Program-made: the position numbers and the translations under genes | Notes under the pieces: generated by a model | The model's database searches: none | Told to the model about the DNA's origin: nothing | The model's input: only the letters and a program-made list of their open reading frames with translations | Shown here: one piece after another, positions 25,901 through 33,490 of the stretch | Position numbering within the stretch: the first letter of the stretch is position 1 | How the letters are laid out: the number at the start of each line of letters is the position of its first letter | NCBI GenBank assembly: GCA_012514035.1 | Contig: JAAZBB010000061.1 | Span: 1-58,674 of the forward strand | Direction of reading: 5' to 3' | DNA from: Lentisphaerota bacterium | Lineage (GTDB): Bacteria > Verrucomicrobiota > Kiritimatiellia > CAIQIC01 > Lenti-01 | DNA: 58,674 nt

Positions 25901-27855
25901 TGCGCGATGTCGAAGAGGAACTCGCCGCCCGGGTCGAGGCCGCCCATCAGGCGCGTGAGGAGCTCGAGGAACGCATCCGGCAGGAGGCGGATCATCGCGC
26001 CCGGATTGAGCAGGAATTGATGGCACGCGAGGAGTCCGCGCGGCAAGCCCAGACCGAATACGAGGCGCAGGCCCGACAGGCTGCGACCAAACTAAGGGAG
26101 CTGGAGGAGGAATTGGCCCGCCGCGAAGAAGCTGCCCGGCAGGCCCGCGAGGAGGCCGAACGCCAAACCCACGCGGAAGCGGAGCAGCGCGCCCGGGCCG
26201 AGGCCGAATTGCAGGCCCGGGAAGAAGCCGAACGCCAGGCCCGCGAAGCGGCTGAACACAAGGTGCGGATTTCCGAAGAACGCCTGGCGGAGCTGGAGGC
26301 GGAACTGTTGCGCCGCGAGGAGACTGCCCGCCAGGCGCGCGAGGAAGCGGAACAGCGCATGCGCGAGGAAGCGGAACAACGCATCCGGATGAAGGAGGAG
26401 CATGAACTCCGGGCCGAGGCTGACCGCCTGGCCCGCGAGGCCATCGAAGCACGCGTCCGGGAAACCGAGGCGCGGCGCCTGGAATTGGAATCCCAGTTGC
26501 ATGAGAAGGAACGCGAAATGGCGGCGGCCCGGGAAGCGGCCGAAGCCATGGCGGCAGAGACGACTGCAGAGCGTCAGCGCCTGGAGGCCGAGCGCCAGGC
26601 CCGGGAAGTCTCGGAACGCCGGATTCGCGAGCAAACCGAGCAGAAAATGCAGGATGCGGAATCGCGCATCCTGGAACTGGCAAGCGAGTTGCGCCGCCAG
26701 GAGGCTGAGGCGCGCCAGGCTCTTCAGGAGGTGGAACGGCGGGCGGCTGCGGAACGGGAAACCCAGGCCCGCGAGTTTGCCGAACGCCAGGCCCGTGAAC
26801 AGGCCGTTCTGGCGGAACGCGAGGCGGTGCAAATCCGGTTGCAGGCCGAAGAGCAGCGGCGGCAGCAATTGGAGGAGGAAATGCGCCGGCGGGAAGAGGA
26901 GGCCCAGCGGGTTCGGGCGGAGGCCGAGCGGAAGATCCAAGAGGAGGCCCAGCGACGGGCGCAGGCGGAAGCGGAATTGCAGGCCCGCCAGGAGGCCGAA
27001 GCCCGGGTGCGCCAAGAAGCCGAGCGCAAGATCCAGAAAGCTGAGGAGCGCCGGCGGCAGATGGAGGAAGCCTTGCGGGAGAAGGAGCGGGAAGTGCTCA
27101 CGGCCCGCCAGGAAGCCGAACAGCGCCTGCAGGAAACGGAGGCGCGGCGGATCCAGGAAGCCGCGGAACGGCGTTCCAGCGAAGAAGAGGTCCGGCGCCA
27201 GCATGCCGAAGAAATCGAGAGGGTCCGCATCGAGGCAGCCCGGCGCGCCCGGGAAGAGGCCGAAGCCAAGGCGGCGGCCGACTTTGCCCGGATGGAAGAA
27301 GAGCGGATTGCCATGCATAAGCAGGAGCTGGCACGTCAGAAAGAGCGGGAAGACCGGTTGCGAAGCCAGATTCCGGTGGTCCAACTCGTTCAAACGCCGC
27401 CTCCGGCGGCTGTTGCGGCGGTGAGCGTTCCCCAGGAGACACCGTCCCCGGTGCGGGTGGTGACGGAACCGGTCGGCGGGGACCGGGAGCCGGCCCGGGC
27501 CAAACCCACGGCGGGGGCAAGTGCGCCGCGCCCGGTTGCGGCACGGGTTGTCCGTCCTGCCCCGCGCCCGGTTCCCCCGCCGCCCAAACCGGTGCCTGTT
27601 CCGGCCCCGGCGCGGGTTCCGCGGGTTCCCATCCGGACGCGACTGGCCGCGGCCGGTACGGCCCTGCACCGCAAATTCGCCGCCATTCCCTGGCAAGTGT
27701 GGCGCACGTTGTTTGGTGTCATGGTGCTGGCGGTTCTGTGGATCTGGATGGCCCGGGCCTGTGAGCAGTCCCGGAAACGGGCCCCGGCCGCCGCGCATCC
27801 GCATGTGCCGTTGGTGGATCCCTGTCATCCGGCTCCGGAACCTTATCTGGATTGA
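22939..27855 (+). CDS. Giant RodZ-like HTH protein with 64-residue tandem-repeat helix and membrane anchor
   Basis: This 1638-residue protein has three parts. Residues 5-72 are an HTH like that of RodZ (LRAAREHLGITVSAAA, then PPYAKGFYRMYCGYLGLDPEP). A Pro/Ala linker leads to residues 253-1476, a nearly pure Glu/Arg/Ala/Gln helix. Within it, residues 320-1383 divide by eye into 17 tandem repeats, each closing with a Leu-rich stretch of the type RRLQLEEELRRRE. Fifteen are exactly 64 residues; numbers 8 and 9 are 57 and 47. A Pro-rich hinge (about 1477-1570), one membrane helix (about 1587-1605, WRTLFGVMVLAVLWIWMA) and a 33-residue tail with two Cys follow. By RodZ topology the HTH and helix are cytoplasmic. 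The gene starts nine bases after ftsK. Function unknown; a cytoskeletal or DNA-to-membrane tether is inferred. Confidence 0.85.
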   Translation: MNGMGSQLRAAREHLGITVSAAAAATHLKLLVIDAMERDDYRKLIAPPYAKGFYRMYCGYLGLDPEPFIESYMQGIGGADDKAELLRDPNQKPGLFSGLQKKMKARQDRKEIQRKAKEIAAARRQAQPAHPAEEPAGASKEPAAAPPDASLPPSRNGEPAAGQQELPLATLAKPAMTGQQEEADASDMPPAAPAPKPAAPESVDRINPVAALPPSPPVEEAKPVQVVAPTPSVEEPRPRRMHGLGKRKEPLSPREEAEERARLALERRRQLEEALRQSEEELRRAHEEAERRAREEVERKAQDAEQSRRQLEKELKKRELAAQKAREEAERRLQEEAERRAQEEAELRKREEAERQARLDAECRIQEIEASRRQLEEELKRREEASRLEREAVERLWQEEAEKRKQEELAQQAREAAERQAREAAERQMHETEERRRQLEEELRQFEENARRAREAAEQRAREDAELRAREEAERKAREEAEREARAAAERQVQETEVKRRLLEEELQRRVEEARLAREEAERKAREEAKRLAKEKAEQEAREEAERQARLAVEQQVRETEQARLRLEEELRRREEEARAAREEAARQAEIEARQRAEVEAELQAREEAERQAREVAEQQVRETEARRLQLEEELHRREEEARQAQADAEQRARQEAEERARIEAELLTREEAERQARHAAELKVREIEEQRRRLEDELQRLEEEARLAQEEAERRVQEETERRAQMEAEHQAREEAEHRAREEAERQAQEIEERRLQLEAEMHRKEELAQQEREKMQKLLQEEAERRAREQAEHAAREEAERQARQEAEERQRQLLEEFERREVEVRIAREEAVRIQEESNRQTREAAEHKLREAEDRRRLLEEELVRREEQAQIAREEAELKAQEEAARRAQVEAEWKAREETERQARAAAEQQVQMVGNRLQELEEELRRREEDARLAREEAERKAQDEAERRAQVEAEWQAREETERQAREEIEQKAQMTATRLRDVEEELAARVEAAHQAREELEERIRQEADHRARIEQELMAREESARQAQTEYEAQARQAATKLRELEEELARREEAARQAREEAERQTHAEAEQRARAEAELQAREEAERQAREAAEHKVRISEERLAELEAELLRREETARQAREEAEQRMREEAEQRIRMKEEHELRAEADRLAREAIEARVRETEARRLELESQLHEKEREMAAAREAAEAMAAETTAERQRLEAERQAREVSERRIREQTEQKMQDAESRILELASELRRQEAEARQALQEVERRAAAERETQAREFAERQAREQAVLAEREAVQIRLQAEEQRRQQLEEEMRRREEEAQRVRAEAERKIQEEAQRRAQAEAELQARQEAEARVRQEAERKIQKAEERRRQMEEALREKEREVLTARQEAEQRLQETEARRIQEAAERRSSEEEVRRQHAEEIERVRIEAARRAREEAEAKAAADFARMEEERIAMHKQELARQKEREDRLRSQIPVVQLVQTPPPAAVAAVSVPQETPSPVRVVTEPVGGDREPARAKPTAGASAPRPVAARVVRPAPRPVPPPPKPVPVPAPARVPRVPIRTRLAAAGTALHRKFAAIPWQVWRTLFGVMVLAVLWIWMARACEQSRKRAPAAAHPHVPLVDPCHPAPEPYLD
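23896..27087 (+). repeat. 17 degenerate tandem repeats of about 192 bp
   Basis: These are the DNA counterpart of residues 320-1383 of the giant protein. Unit boundaries were set by the recurring Leu-rich closing motif and counted residue by residue. Units 1-7 and 10-17 are 192 bp, unit 8 is 171 bp and unit 9 is 141 bp. Units differ at many positions, so this is an old array kept by selection on the protein and not a recent slippage product. Confidence 0.85.
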
Positions 27856-27861
27856 CCCCGC

Positions 27862-28485
27862 ATGAATGTGCCCAATATTTTGACCGTGAGCCGGCTGATT
27901 GCCGCCGGGGTGGTCATGCTCGCCATGGCTCTTCCCATTCCCTTTTCCTCGACCCTGGCCTTTGTCGTGTTCGTCGCGGCGAGTATCACGGATTACTGGG
28001 ATGGCCGGCTTGCGCGGAACCGCTATGGCGTGACGGCCTTTGGCAAATTGATGGATCCGCTGGCCGACAAATTGCTGGTGTGTGCGGCCCTGGTGGGCTT
28101 CGTGGGCATTCGGTTGCCGTATGAACCCCAGTACTCCCTGGTGCCGGCCTGGGTGGTGGTGGTCATCATTGCCCGGGAATTCGCCGTGACGGGCCTGCGC
28201 CTGCTGGCGGCCTCGGCCGGCCGGCAGCGCATCATCAGTGCCGGGAACTGGGGCAAGCTGAAGACGGTCTGGCAGATGATTGCCATCATCGCCACCTTCA
28301 TCCTGCTGGCGGCGCGCGAGGATTTCCTGCCCTTCCTGGATCTGTCCGAGCGGTTGCTGCAGCGATACGACGCGGCCTTTGTCATCACTTCGTGGATCCT
28401 GTCCACGCTGGTGGTCATCATCACATTGATTTCGGGCTGGAAGTATTTTGTTGCCCATTGGGATCTGGTAACGGCGGAGATGTAG
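27862..28485 (+). CDS. pgsA: CDP-diacylglycerol-glycerol-3-phosphate 3-phosphatidyltransferase
   Basis: This 207-residue integral membrane enzyme makes phosphatidylglycerol phosphate, the first step to phosphatidylglycerol and cardiolipin. The CDP-alcohol phosphotransferase motif is complete: D44, D47 G48, A51 R52, G61, D65 and D69 (DYWDGRLAR...GKLMDPLAD). MNVPNILTVSRLIAAG is the usual PgsA start. It begins six bases after the giant protein gene, so it is almost surely co-transcribed. With pssA at 2.5 kb, both branches from CDP-diacylglycerol are in this window. Confidence 0.93.
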   Translation: MNVPNILTVSRLIAAGVVMLAMALPIPFSSTLAFVVFVAASITDYWDGRLARNRYGVTAFGKLMDPLADKLLVCAALVGFVGIRLPYEPQYSLVPAWVVVVIIAREFAVTGLRLLAASAGRQRIISAGNWGKLKTVWQMIAIIATFILLAAREDFLPFLDLSERLLQRYDAAFVITSWILSTLVVIITLISGWKYFVAHWDLVTAEM

Positions 28486-28521
28486 TTCGGGCCTGCGGGT
28501 CCGCAGAGGGAGAGGAACAAC

Positions 28522-29253
28522 ATGAAGACAATCCGGAATGGGACCATCGTGGGAATGCTGGCCTCCGCGGTGGCCGCTTGGGCGGAAACGGAAGGCGGCT
28601 CCGTCGCGGCGCCGGAGGCGTTGACCTTGCCGCAGTTGATGGAAATGGGCGGATGGCTGATGTACGTGTTGGCGGCCCTGTCCGTGCTGGGCCTGGCGCT
28701 GATCGGATACTATGCGCTGGTGTTGCGGACAAGGGCCATTGCGCCCCCGGCCCAAACCCTGCGCCTGCGCGAACTGCTGAAAGAACGGCGCGGTCGCGAT
28801 GCCCGCGAGCTCTGCGCCCAGCAGCCCACCGCGTTGGCCGCGGTCACGGCCGCCGGCCTGGATTTCCTGAAGGAAAATCCCCATCCGCCAGCGGGCATGC
28901 TCAAGGAGATCATGGAAAGCGAAGGCGGTCGTCAGGCCGGCCGGATGCAGAACATGATCCACTACCTGCTGGATTTGTCGGCCGTGGCGCCGATGGTCGG
29001 CCTGCTGGGCACCGTCATTGGCATGCTCAAGGCCTTCAATGCCGTGGCGTTTGATCTGGCCAAGGCCCGGCCCATGGAACTGGCCGGCGGCGTGGCCCAG
29101 GCGCTCATCACCACCATTGCCGGTCTGATCGTGGCCATTCCGGCCATGATGGCCTATGCCTGGTTTCGCGGTCGCGTCATCAAACTGACCGGTCAGTTGG
29201 AGGAGGCGTCCACGGATCTGCTGGCCATCCTGGACAGTCAGGGGGATGGATGA
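28522..29253 (+). CDS. exbB: MotA/TolQ/ExbB proton channel family protein
   Basis: This 243-residue inner-membrane stator subunit has an N-terminal signal-like segment, a membrane helix at about 51-73, and two more at about 148-178 and 193-218, with a cytoplasmic loop between, the TolQ/ExbB topology. The conserved APMVGLLGTVIGMLKAF and LITTIAGLIVAIPA blocks line the proton channel. A strong site, GGGAGAGG, precedes the ATG. The next gene encodes the partner ExbD and overlaps it by four bases. ExbB versus TolQ cannot be decided from sequence; with a TPR protein and ftsK nearby, a Tol-like role in envelope constriction is plausible. Confidence 0.9.
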   Translation: MKTIRNGTIVGMLASAVAAWAETEGGSVAAPEALTLPQLMEMGGWLMYVLAALSVLGLALIGYYALVLRTRAIAPPAQTLRLRELLKERRGRDARELCAQQPTALAAVTAAGLDFLKENPHPPAGMLKEIMESEGGRQAGRMQNMIHYLLDLSAVAPMVGLLGTVIGMLKAFNAVAFDLAKARPMELAGGVAQALITTIAGLIVAIPAMMAYAWFRGRVIKLTGQLEEASTDLLAILDSQGDG

Positions 29254-29669
29254 ACTTCCAGAAGAAGAGTCTGTTTCCTGTCAATCCCGGCGTGCCGCTG
29301 ACGCCCATGATCGATGTGGTCTTCCTGCTGCTCTGCTTCTTCGTAACCAGCCAGATTTTCGCGCAGTGGGAAACCGAGATTGACATCACGCTGCCCACGG
29401 CCGCCACCGGCAGCGTGCCGCAGCGCCTGCCGGGCGAAGTAATCATCAACGTCCGGGCCGATGGCACCACGGTGGTGAACGGCCAGGTCCTGGATGCGGC
29501 CGGCTTGCGGTCGATGATGGATCGCCTCGTGGAACTGTTTCCCGGCCAGCCGGTGCTCCTGCGGGCGGACAAGACCACTGCCTATGAACACGTGGTGCGG
29601 GTGCTCGACACCTGTCGGCAGGCCGATCTTTGGAATATCTCGTTCGCCACGTTGGCGCCGGGCTCCTGA
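29250..29669 (+). CDS. exbD: ExbD/TolR family biopolymer transport protein
   Basis: This 139-residue stator partner has a short cytoplasmic N-terminus, one membrane helix (about 19-37) starting with the proton-path Asp22 in TPMIDVVFLLL, and a periplasmic domain. The order PGVPLTPMIDVVF is diagnostic for ExbD/TolR. It overlaps both neighbours, exbB by four bases and the TPR gene by one, so the three proteins are probably made in fixed ratio. No TonB or TolA gene is seen here; the energised partner is unknown. Confidence 0.92.
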   Translation: MNFQKKSLFPVNPGVPLTPMIDVVFLLLCFFVTSQIFAQWETEIDITLPTAATGSVPQRLPGEVIINVRADGTTVVNGQVLDAAGLRSMMDRLVELFPGQPVLLRADKTTAYEHVVRVLDTCRQADLWNISFATLAPGS

Positions 29670-31981
29670 TGAAGCACGCGCTGCTGGTTCTCAGTCTGGT
29701 TCTGTTGTCTGCGCCTCTGGCCCGGGCGCTGCCGGTCGAGGAACAGATGCGTTTTGCCGACGGAATCTATCTGCGCGGGCTGCATGAAACGGCAGTAGGG
29801 GAATACCTGGCCCTGTTGCGCGATCATCCGGAGGGGGGCCACGTGCCGGCGGCCCTGTATCGCACCGGAGAGTGCTATCGCCAGATGGGGAACCCGACCG
29901 GCGCCGAGCGGTTCTACAAGCGGGTCGCCGCTGAATTTCCGGACAGCGAGCAGGCGCGGCGCGCGCAGCTGCGCCGGGCCGAGATGGCCATTGCCGCCGG
30001 TCGCCCCGAAGAGGCCGCTGCCCTCCTGGAGCCGCTGCCGCAGGAGCCGCCGGACTCCGAAATCGCGGCCGCCGCTTCCTACTATCTGGGATTGAGCCGG
30101 TGGAAATCCGGCGACCGCGACGCGGCCGTGGCAACCTACTCCCGCCTCCTGCAAGTGCAGGGCCAATCCCCTTACGCCGCCTATGCCGCCCTCGATCTCG
30201 CTGAAATCCATGCCGGTGAAAAAGGCAACGACGCGCAGATGACGGCCTGGTTTGAAAAGGCCGCGGCCGTGGCGGGCACGCCCTCGGCAAAGGCCGAGGC
30301 CCTCTTCCGCTGGGGCGAGTGGGCCTATCGCCGGGAACAGTACCAGCAGGCGGCCGACATCCTGCAGGCCCTCCTCGTGGAATTGCCCGAGGAACCCCGC
30401 GCCCGCGACGCCCGGCTGGCGGCGGCCTGGAGCCTTTACTATCTGGAACGTACGCCGGAGGCGCTGGCTGTGGCCGACCAGGTGGCGGGCACGGCCGGAG
30501 ATGCCGAAACCGCCGCGGCGGGCCTCTACCTGCGCGCCAATTGCCTGCGCCGGCTCAATCGCGACGGCGAAGCCCTGGCAGATTATCAGGCCATCGTAAG
30601 CAACCATTCCACCACGGCGTTCGCCCAGCGGGCGGCCTATGAAATCATGGCGACGCATTTCAAGCGCGGCGAATATGAACGGACCCTGGTGGCGGCGCCG
30701 GCCGAACCGGATCGGGCCCAGGCCGCCGATATCCTGTGGATGCGCGCGGAATCCGAGCGCGCTTTGGAGCGGACGGAGTTGGCCCGGAGCCGATATGAAA
30801 CGCTGGTACAGCAGTTTCCCAAATCGCCGCACGCCGCCCCGGCACTGCTGCGCCTGGGAGAGCTGGCCCGCGAAGCCGGCCGGCTGGAAGAGGCGGCCGC
30901 CCTGTTTCGCCGGGTGGCCGAGGATTATCCGAAAAACGACGCGGTCAACGAGGCCTTGATGGCCGCGGCTCTCGCACGCGCCCGCGCCGGCGATGCCCGC
31001 GGCGCCTTGGCGGACTGGGAGGCCTTGCTCGCGCGCAAACTGGATGCCGAAACGGCCGCCGAGTCGCGAATGCAAATGGCACTTGCCCAGATGGAACTGA
31101 AGCAGAACAAGGAGGCGCTGGCCACCCTCGAGGCGTTGCTGGAGGAACATCCCGGCGGGAAACTGACCGCCCGCGCCCATTATTGGCGCGGCGTGCTGTT
31201 GTCCGGGAAGGATCAGTGGGCCGAAGCCGAACGGGCATTACGCGCCTGCCTGGCGGCCGCGCCCGATGTCCAGACCGCCGCGCTCGCTCGCCTGCGCCTG
31301 GCTGTGGCCTTGCAGCGCCAAGACCGCCTGGACGAAGCCGCCGACCAGATCGAGCCCCTGCTGGACGAGCCGGCGCGCGTGGCCGAAAACCCCGCCTTGA
31401 TCGAGTGGGTGGCCCGGCGCCGCTTCGATCAAGGCGAATACAAACGTTCCGCCGAGACCGCCCGGGCCCTGGCCGTTCACGCCCAAGAGGCATCCTGGCG
31501 TCAGATCGGCTGGCATTGGGCCGGGGCGGCCCTGGGCCGGCTCGGGGAAGAATCCGCCGCCATGGAGTGCCATGAGAAAGCCGTCGCGGAACAGGCCGAT
31601 ACCCGCGAAGGCGCGGAATCCCAATTGCTGCTCGCCGGCCTGGAGTTGAAGGCCGGACGGCATGATCGGGCGGCGGAACGTTTTGCCGCCGCCGCCGAGG
31701 CCGCCACCCGCGAAGAGGCCCTGGACCTGCGCGCGCGCGCCTACTTCGGCCTTGGCGAGACTGCCGAAGCGGCCGGGCAGCTTGACCGGGCGGCCCGGCA
31801 CTTCATGAGCGTGGCGGTCTTGTTTGACGATCCGGAATGGACGCCGCACAGCCTTTATCGGGCAGGGCGGCTGTTCGGCGAACTCGGGCGGCCGGAACAG
31901 CAGGCCGGCATCTGGCAGGAACTGCGGGCCCGCTATCCCGATTCCCGCTTTGTCCGGCAGATCAGCCAGGAGACCCCGTGA
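29669..31981 (+). CDS. Secreted TPR-repeat protein
   Basis: This 770-residue protein has a signal peptide (MKHALLVLSLVLLSAPLARA) and then an almost continuous array of degenerate tetratricopeptide helices to the end, rich in Ala, Glu, Arg and Leu, with typical pieces such as PAALYRTGECYRQMGN and HAAPALLRLGELAREAGR. It should be a periplasmic scaffold. TPR proteins next to tolQR/exbBD genes are often YbgF/CpoB-like, and this one is far longer. The ATG shares its first base with the exbD stop. No enzymatic domain is visible. Confidence 0.85.
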   Translation: MKHALLVLSLVLLSAPLARALPVEEQMRFADGIYLRGLHETAVGEYLALLRDHPEGGHVPAALYRTGECYRQMGNPTGAERFYKRVAAEFPDSEQARRAQLRRAEMAIAAGRPEEAAALLEPLPQEPPDSEIAAAASYYLGLSRWKSGDRDAAVATYSRLLQVQGQSPYAAYAALDLAEIHAGEKGNDAQMTAWFEKAAAVAGTPSAKAEALFRWGEWAYRREQYQQAADILQALLVELPEEPRARDARLAAAWSLYYLERTPEALAVADQVAGTAGDAETAAAGLYLRANCLRRLNRDGEALADYQAIVSNHSTTAFAQRAAYEIMATHFKRGEYERTLVAAPAEPDRAQAADILWMRAESERALERTELARSRYETLVQQFPKSPHAAPALLRLGELAREAGRLEEAAALFRRVAEDYPKNDAVNEALMAAALARARAGDARGALADWEALLARKLDAETAAESRMQMALAQMELKQNKEALATLEALLEEHPGGKLTARAHYWRGVLLSGKDQWAEAERALRACLAAAPDVQTAALARLRLAVALQRQDRLDEAADQIEPLLDEPARVAENPALIEWVARRRFDQGEYKRSAETARALAVHAQEASWRQIGWHWAGAALGRLGEESAAMECHEKAVAEQADTREGAESQLLLAGLELKAGRHDRAAERFAAAAEAATREEALDLRARAYFGLGETAEAAGQLDRAARHFMSVAVLFDDPEWTPHSLYRAGRLFGELGRPEQQAGIWQELRARYPDSRFVRQISQETP

Positions 31982-32592
31982 ACGCGGAATGGAACCTGCG
32001 GGCGTGCGCCGACCAGTGTGTGGTCTGCGGCCGGAAATTTTCCGACCGGGAAGGATTAATGTCCCGCCTGCGTTTCACGCCGGAAGGCTATCTGCGCGAG
32101 GATTTCTGTGCGGCCTGCTGGCCGGCGCGAACTTTTGTGGAAGGCGCCGAGGTCAGCGCCTGGGCCTCGCGCTGGTGCGCCCCCGCGCCCAAGGCCCCGG
32201 AACCGCTGAAAAAGGAAACCGCCGAATCCCTGTTGCGCGAGTTGATGGAAACCGAGGAGCCCTCCCGGCGCAATGCCATCTTCATCCTGGCCGTGATGCT
32301 CGAACGACGCCGGATCCTCGTCGAAAAGGAAGTGCAATGGCAGCCCGACGGCCGTAAAATCCGCGTATATGAACACAAGCAGACCGGCGAAAGCTTTGTC
32401 GTGCCCGACCCTCAACTGCGCCTGAGGGAAATTGAACATGTCCAGCGGCAAGTCATGGACCTGCTGGGCATCCACGCGCCGAACGACACACCACAAACGG
32501 CCCAAAACGAAAATCCGCCCCAAAATGAGGTAAAATCACCCGAAAATGCCGAAAAATTGACCAAAAAAGCCCCAAAATCGGAAAAAACCTGA
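31978..32592 (+). CDS. Small cysteine-rich protein, function unknown
   Basis: This 204-residue protein starts at a GTG overlapping the TPR gene's stop by four bases. The N-terminus has five cysteines in a zinc-ribbon-like arrangement: Cys10, Cys14, Cys17, Cys44 and Cys47 (CVVCGRKF...FCAACW). Residues 80-165 look helical and charged (RNAIFILAVMLERRRILVEK). The last 35 residues are Asn/Lys/Pro-rich and are encoded by a run of spaced AAAA tracts that continue beyond the stop. I do not recognise the family. Its place in the operon suggests a regulatory or accessory role. Confidence 0.7.
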   Translation: MNAEWNLRACADQCVVCGRKFSDREGLMSRLRFTPEGYLREDFCAACWPARTFVEGAEVSAWASRWCAPAPKAPEPLKKETAESLLRELMETEEPSRRNAIFILAVMLERRRILVEKEVQWQPDGRKIRVYEHKQTGESFVVPDPQLRLREIEHVQRQVMDLLGIHAPNDTPQTAQNENPPQNEVKSPENAEKLTKKAPKSEKT

Positions 32593-32726
32593 AAATCGTC
32601 CCGGACATGGAAATCGCGAAAAATCACATAAAAACCGCAAAAAACGGGCATTTTTTTTCATTTTTTCCCATTTTTTGCGTTTTTTGCGTCGTTTTTGGCA
32701 TTTTTTCGCCCGTTTTTGCCGAAAAA
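32504..32726. other. Helically phased A- and T-tracts (predicted curved DNA)
   Basis: On the plus strand A4-A6 runs begin near 32522, 32532, 32543, 32552, 32563, 32574, 32582 and 32592, then 32619, 32630 and 32639. T runs follow at 32651, 32661, 32671, 32680, 32692, 32701 and 32713, and a last A5 at 32722. Within each set the steps are 8-12 bases and average close to one helical turn, the known condition for strong intrinsic bending. The stretch covers the end of one gene, a 14-base gap and the signal-peptide codons of the next, in otherwise GC-rich DNA. Confidence 0.8.
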
Positions 32727-33473
32727 CCGCTGTTCGGACTGCCTTGGGAGGATCCCCCCCCGGAACTGTGGTTCCCCGTGGGGGAGGAGGTCGACTACGA
32801 GGTGTTCTGGGGCGTCTTTATGGTGGGCGAGGCCACCGCCAAGGCCGAATGGATCAACCGGGAGGGCCGTCGGCTCCTGGCGCTGACCATGACCGCCCAG
32901 TCCAACGGCCTGGTCGAGAAAATCTATCCCGTGCGGGAATTCATGCAGACGATTATCGATCCGCTCACGTTCCTGCCCCTGAGCTTCGAAAAGAACAGCC
33001 ACGACGGCCATCGCCGCAGCCATGAAGTGACCACCTTCGACCATGCGGCGCAAAGGGGCCGGTGGCGTTCCCTGTTGAAGGACAAGCAGAAGGAATTTCC
33101 CATTGAGGCCGACACCCGCGACCTGATGGGCCTGATGTACTGGATCCGACGTGACCCCATCCAACCGGGCGAAACCCGGCAGTATCGGGTCATGACGGAT
33201 GAAAAGATGTATGAACTGATCGTCGAGGCAGGCCGGAAAGAGCCCGTTACGCTCCGGAAATACGGCAAGATCGACTGCCTGAAAATGGAACCCAAGGGCA
33301 AGTTCAACGGCATGTTCGTCCGCAAGGGCCGCATGTGGCTGTGGGTGTCCGACGATCCGCGCGGCACCATCTGCCGCGCCGCCGCCAGCGTGCCCATTGC
33401 CAGCATCAAGATCATGCTCAAACGGGTGCGCGGCCCCGGCGACGATTTCTGGACGCGGATGGTGAAAGATTGA
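32607..33473 (+). CDS. DUF3108 family secreted protein
   Basis: This 288-residue protein has an unusual Phe-rich signal peptide (HFFSFFPIFCVFCVVFG, then SPVFA) because its codons fall in a T-tract region. The mature part matches DUF3108: GEEVDYEVFWGVFMVGEAT, then MQTIIDPLTFLP near 112 and LKDKQKEFP. DUF3108 proteins are predicted periplasmic beta-rich proteins of unknown role, often near LPS or cell-wall genes. It ends 17 bases before rfaE1. Confidence 0.8.
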   Translation: MEIAKNHIKTAKNGHFFSFFPIFCVFCVVFGIFSPVFAEKPLFGLPWEDPPPELWFPVGEEVDYEVFWGVFMVGEATAKAEWINREGRRLLALTMTAQSNGLVEKIYPVREFMQTIIDPLTFLPLSFEKNSHDGHRRSHEVTTFDHAAQRGRWRSLLKDKQKEFPIEADTRDLMGLMYWIRRDPIQPGETRQYRVMTDEKMYELIVEAGRKEPVTLRKYGKIDCLKMEPKGKFNGMFVRKGRMWLWVSDDPRGTICRAAASVPIASIKIMLKRVRGPGDDFWTRMVKD

Positions 33474-33490
33474 ACAGAGGAGAAGCGAAC

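Noticed and set aside
22741-26046. 1101-codon open frame on the minus strand opposite ftsK and the giant gene
   Set aside because: The repeated Glu/Arg/Ala codons of the sense strand read as Phe/Leu/Ala/Arg on the other; no motif supports it and it opposes two strongly supported genes.
23896-27087. Possible CRISPR or satellite DNA reading of the 192-bp periodicity
   Set aside because: Units are coding, contiguous and degenerate, with an intact frame throughout; there are no spacer-repeat boundaries.
26092-28962. 956-codon minus-strand frame opposite the giant gene and pgsA
   Set aside because: Same shadow effect of biased codons; it would run antisense through pgsA and into exbB.
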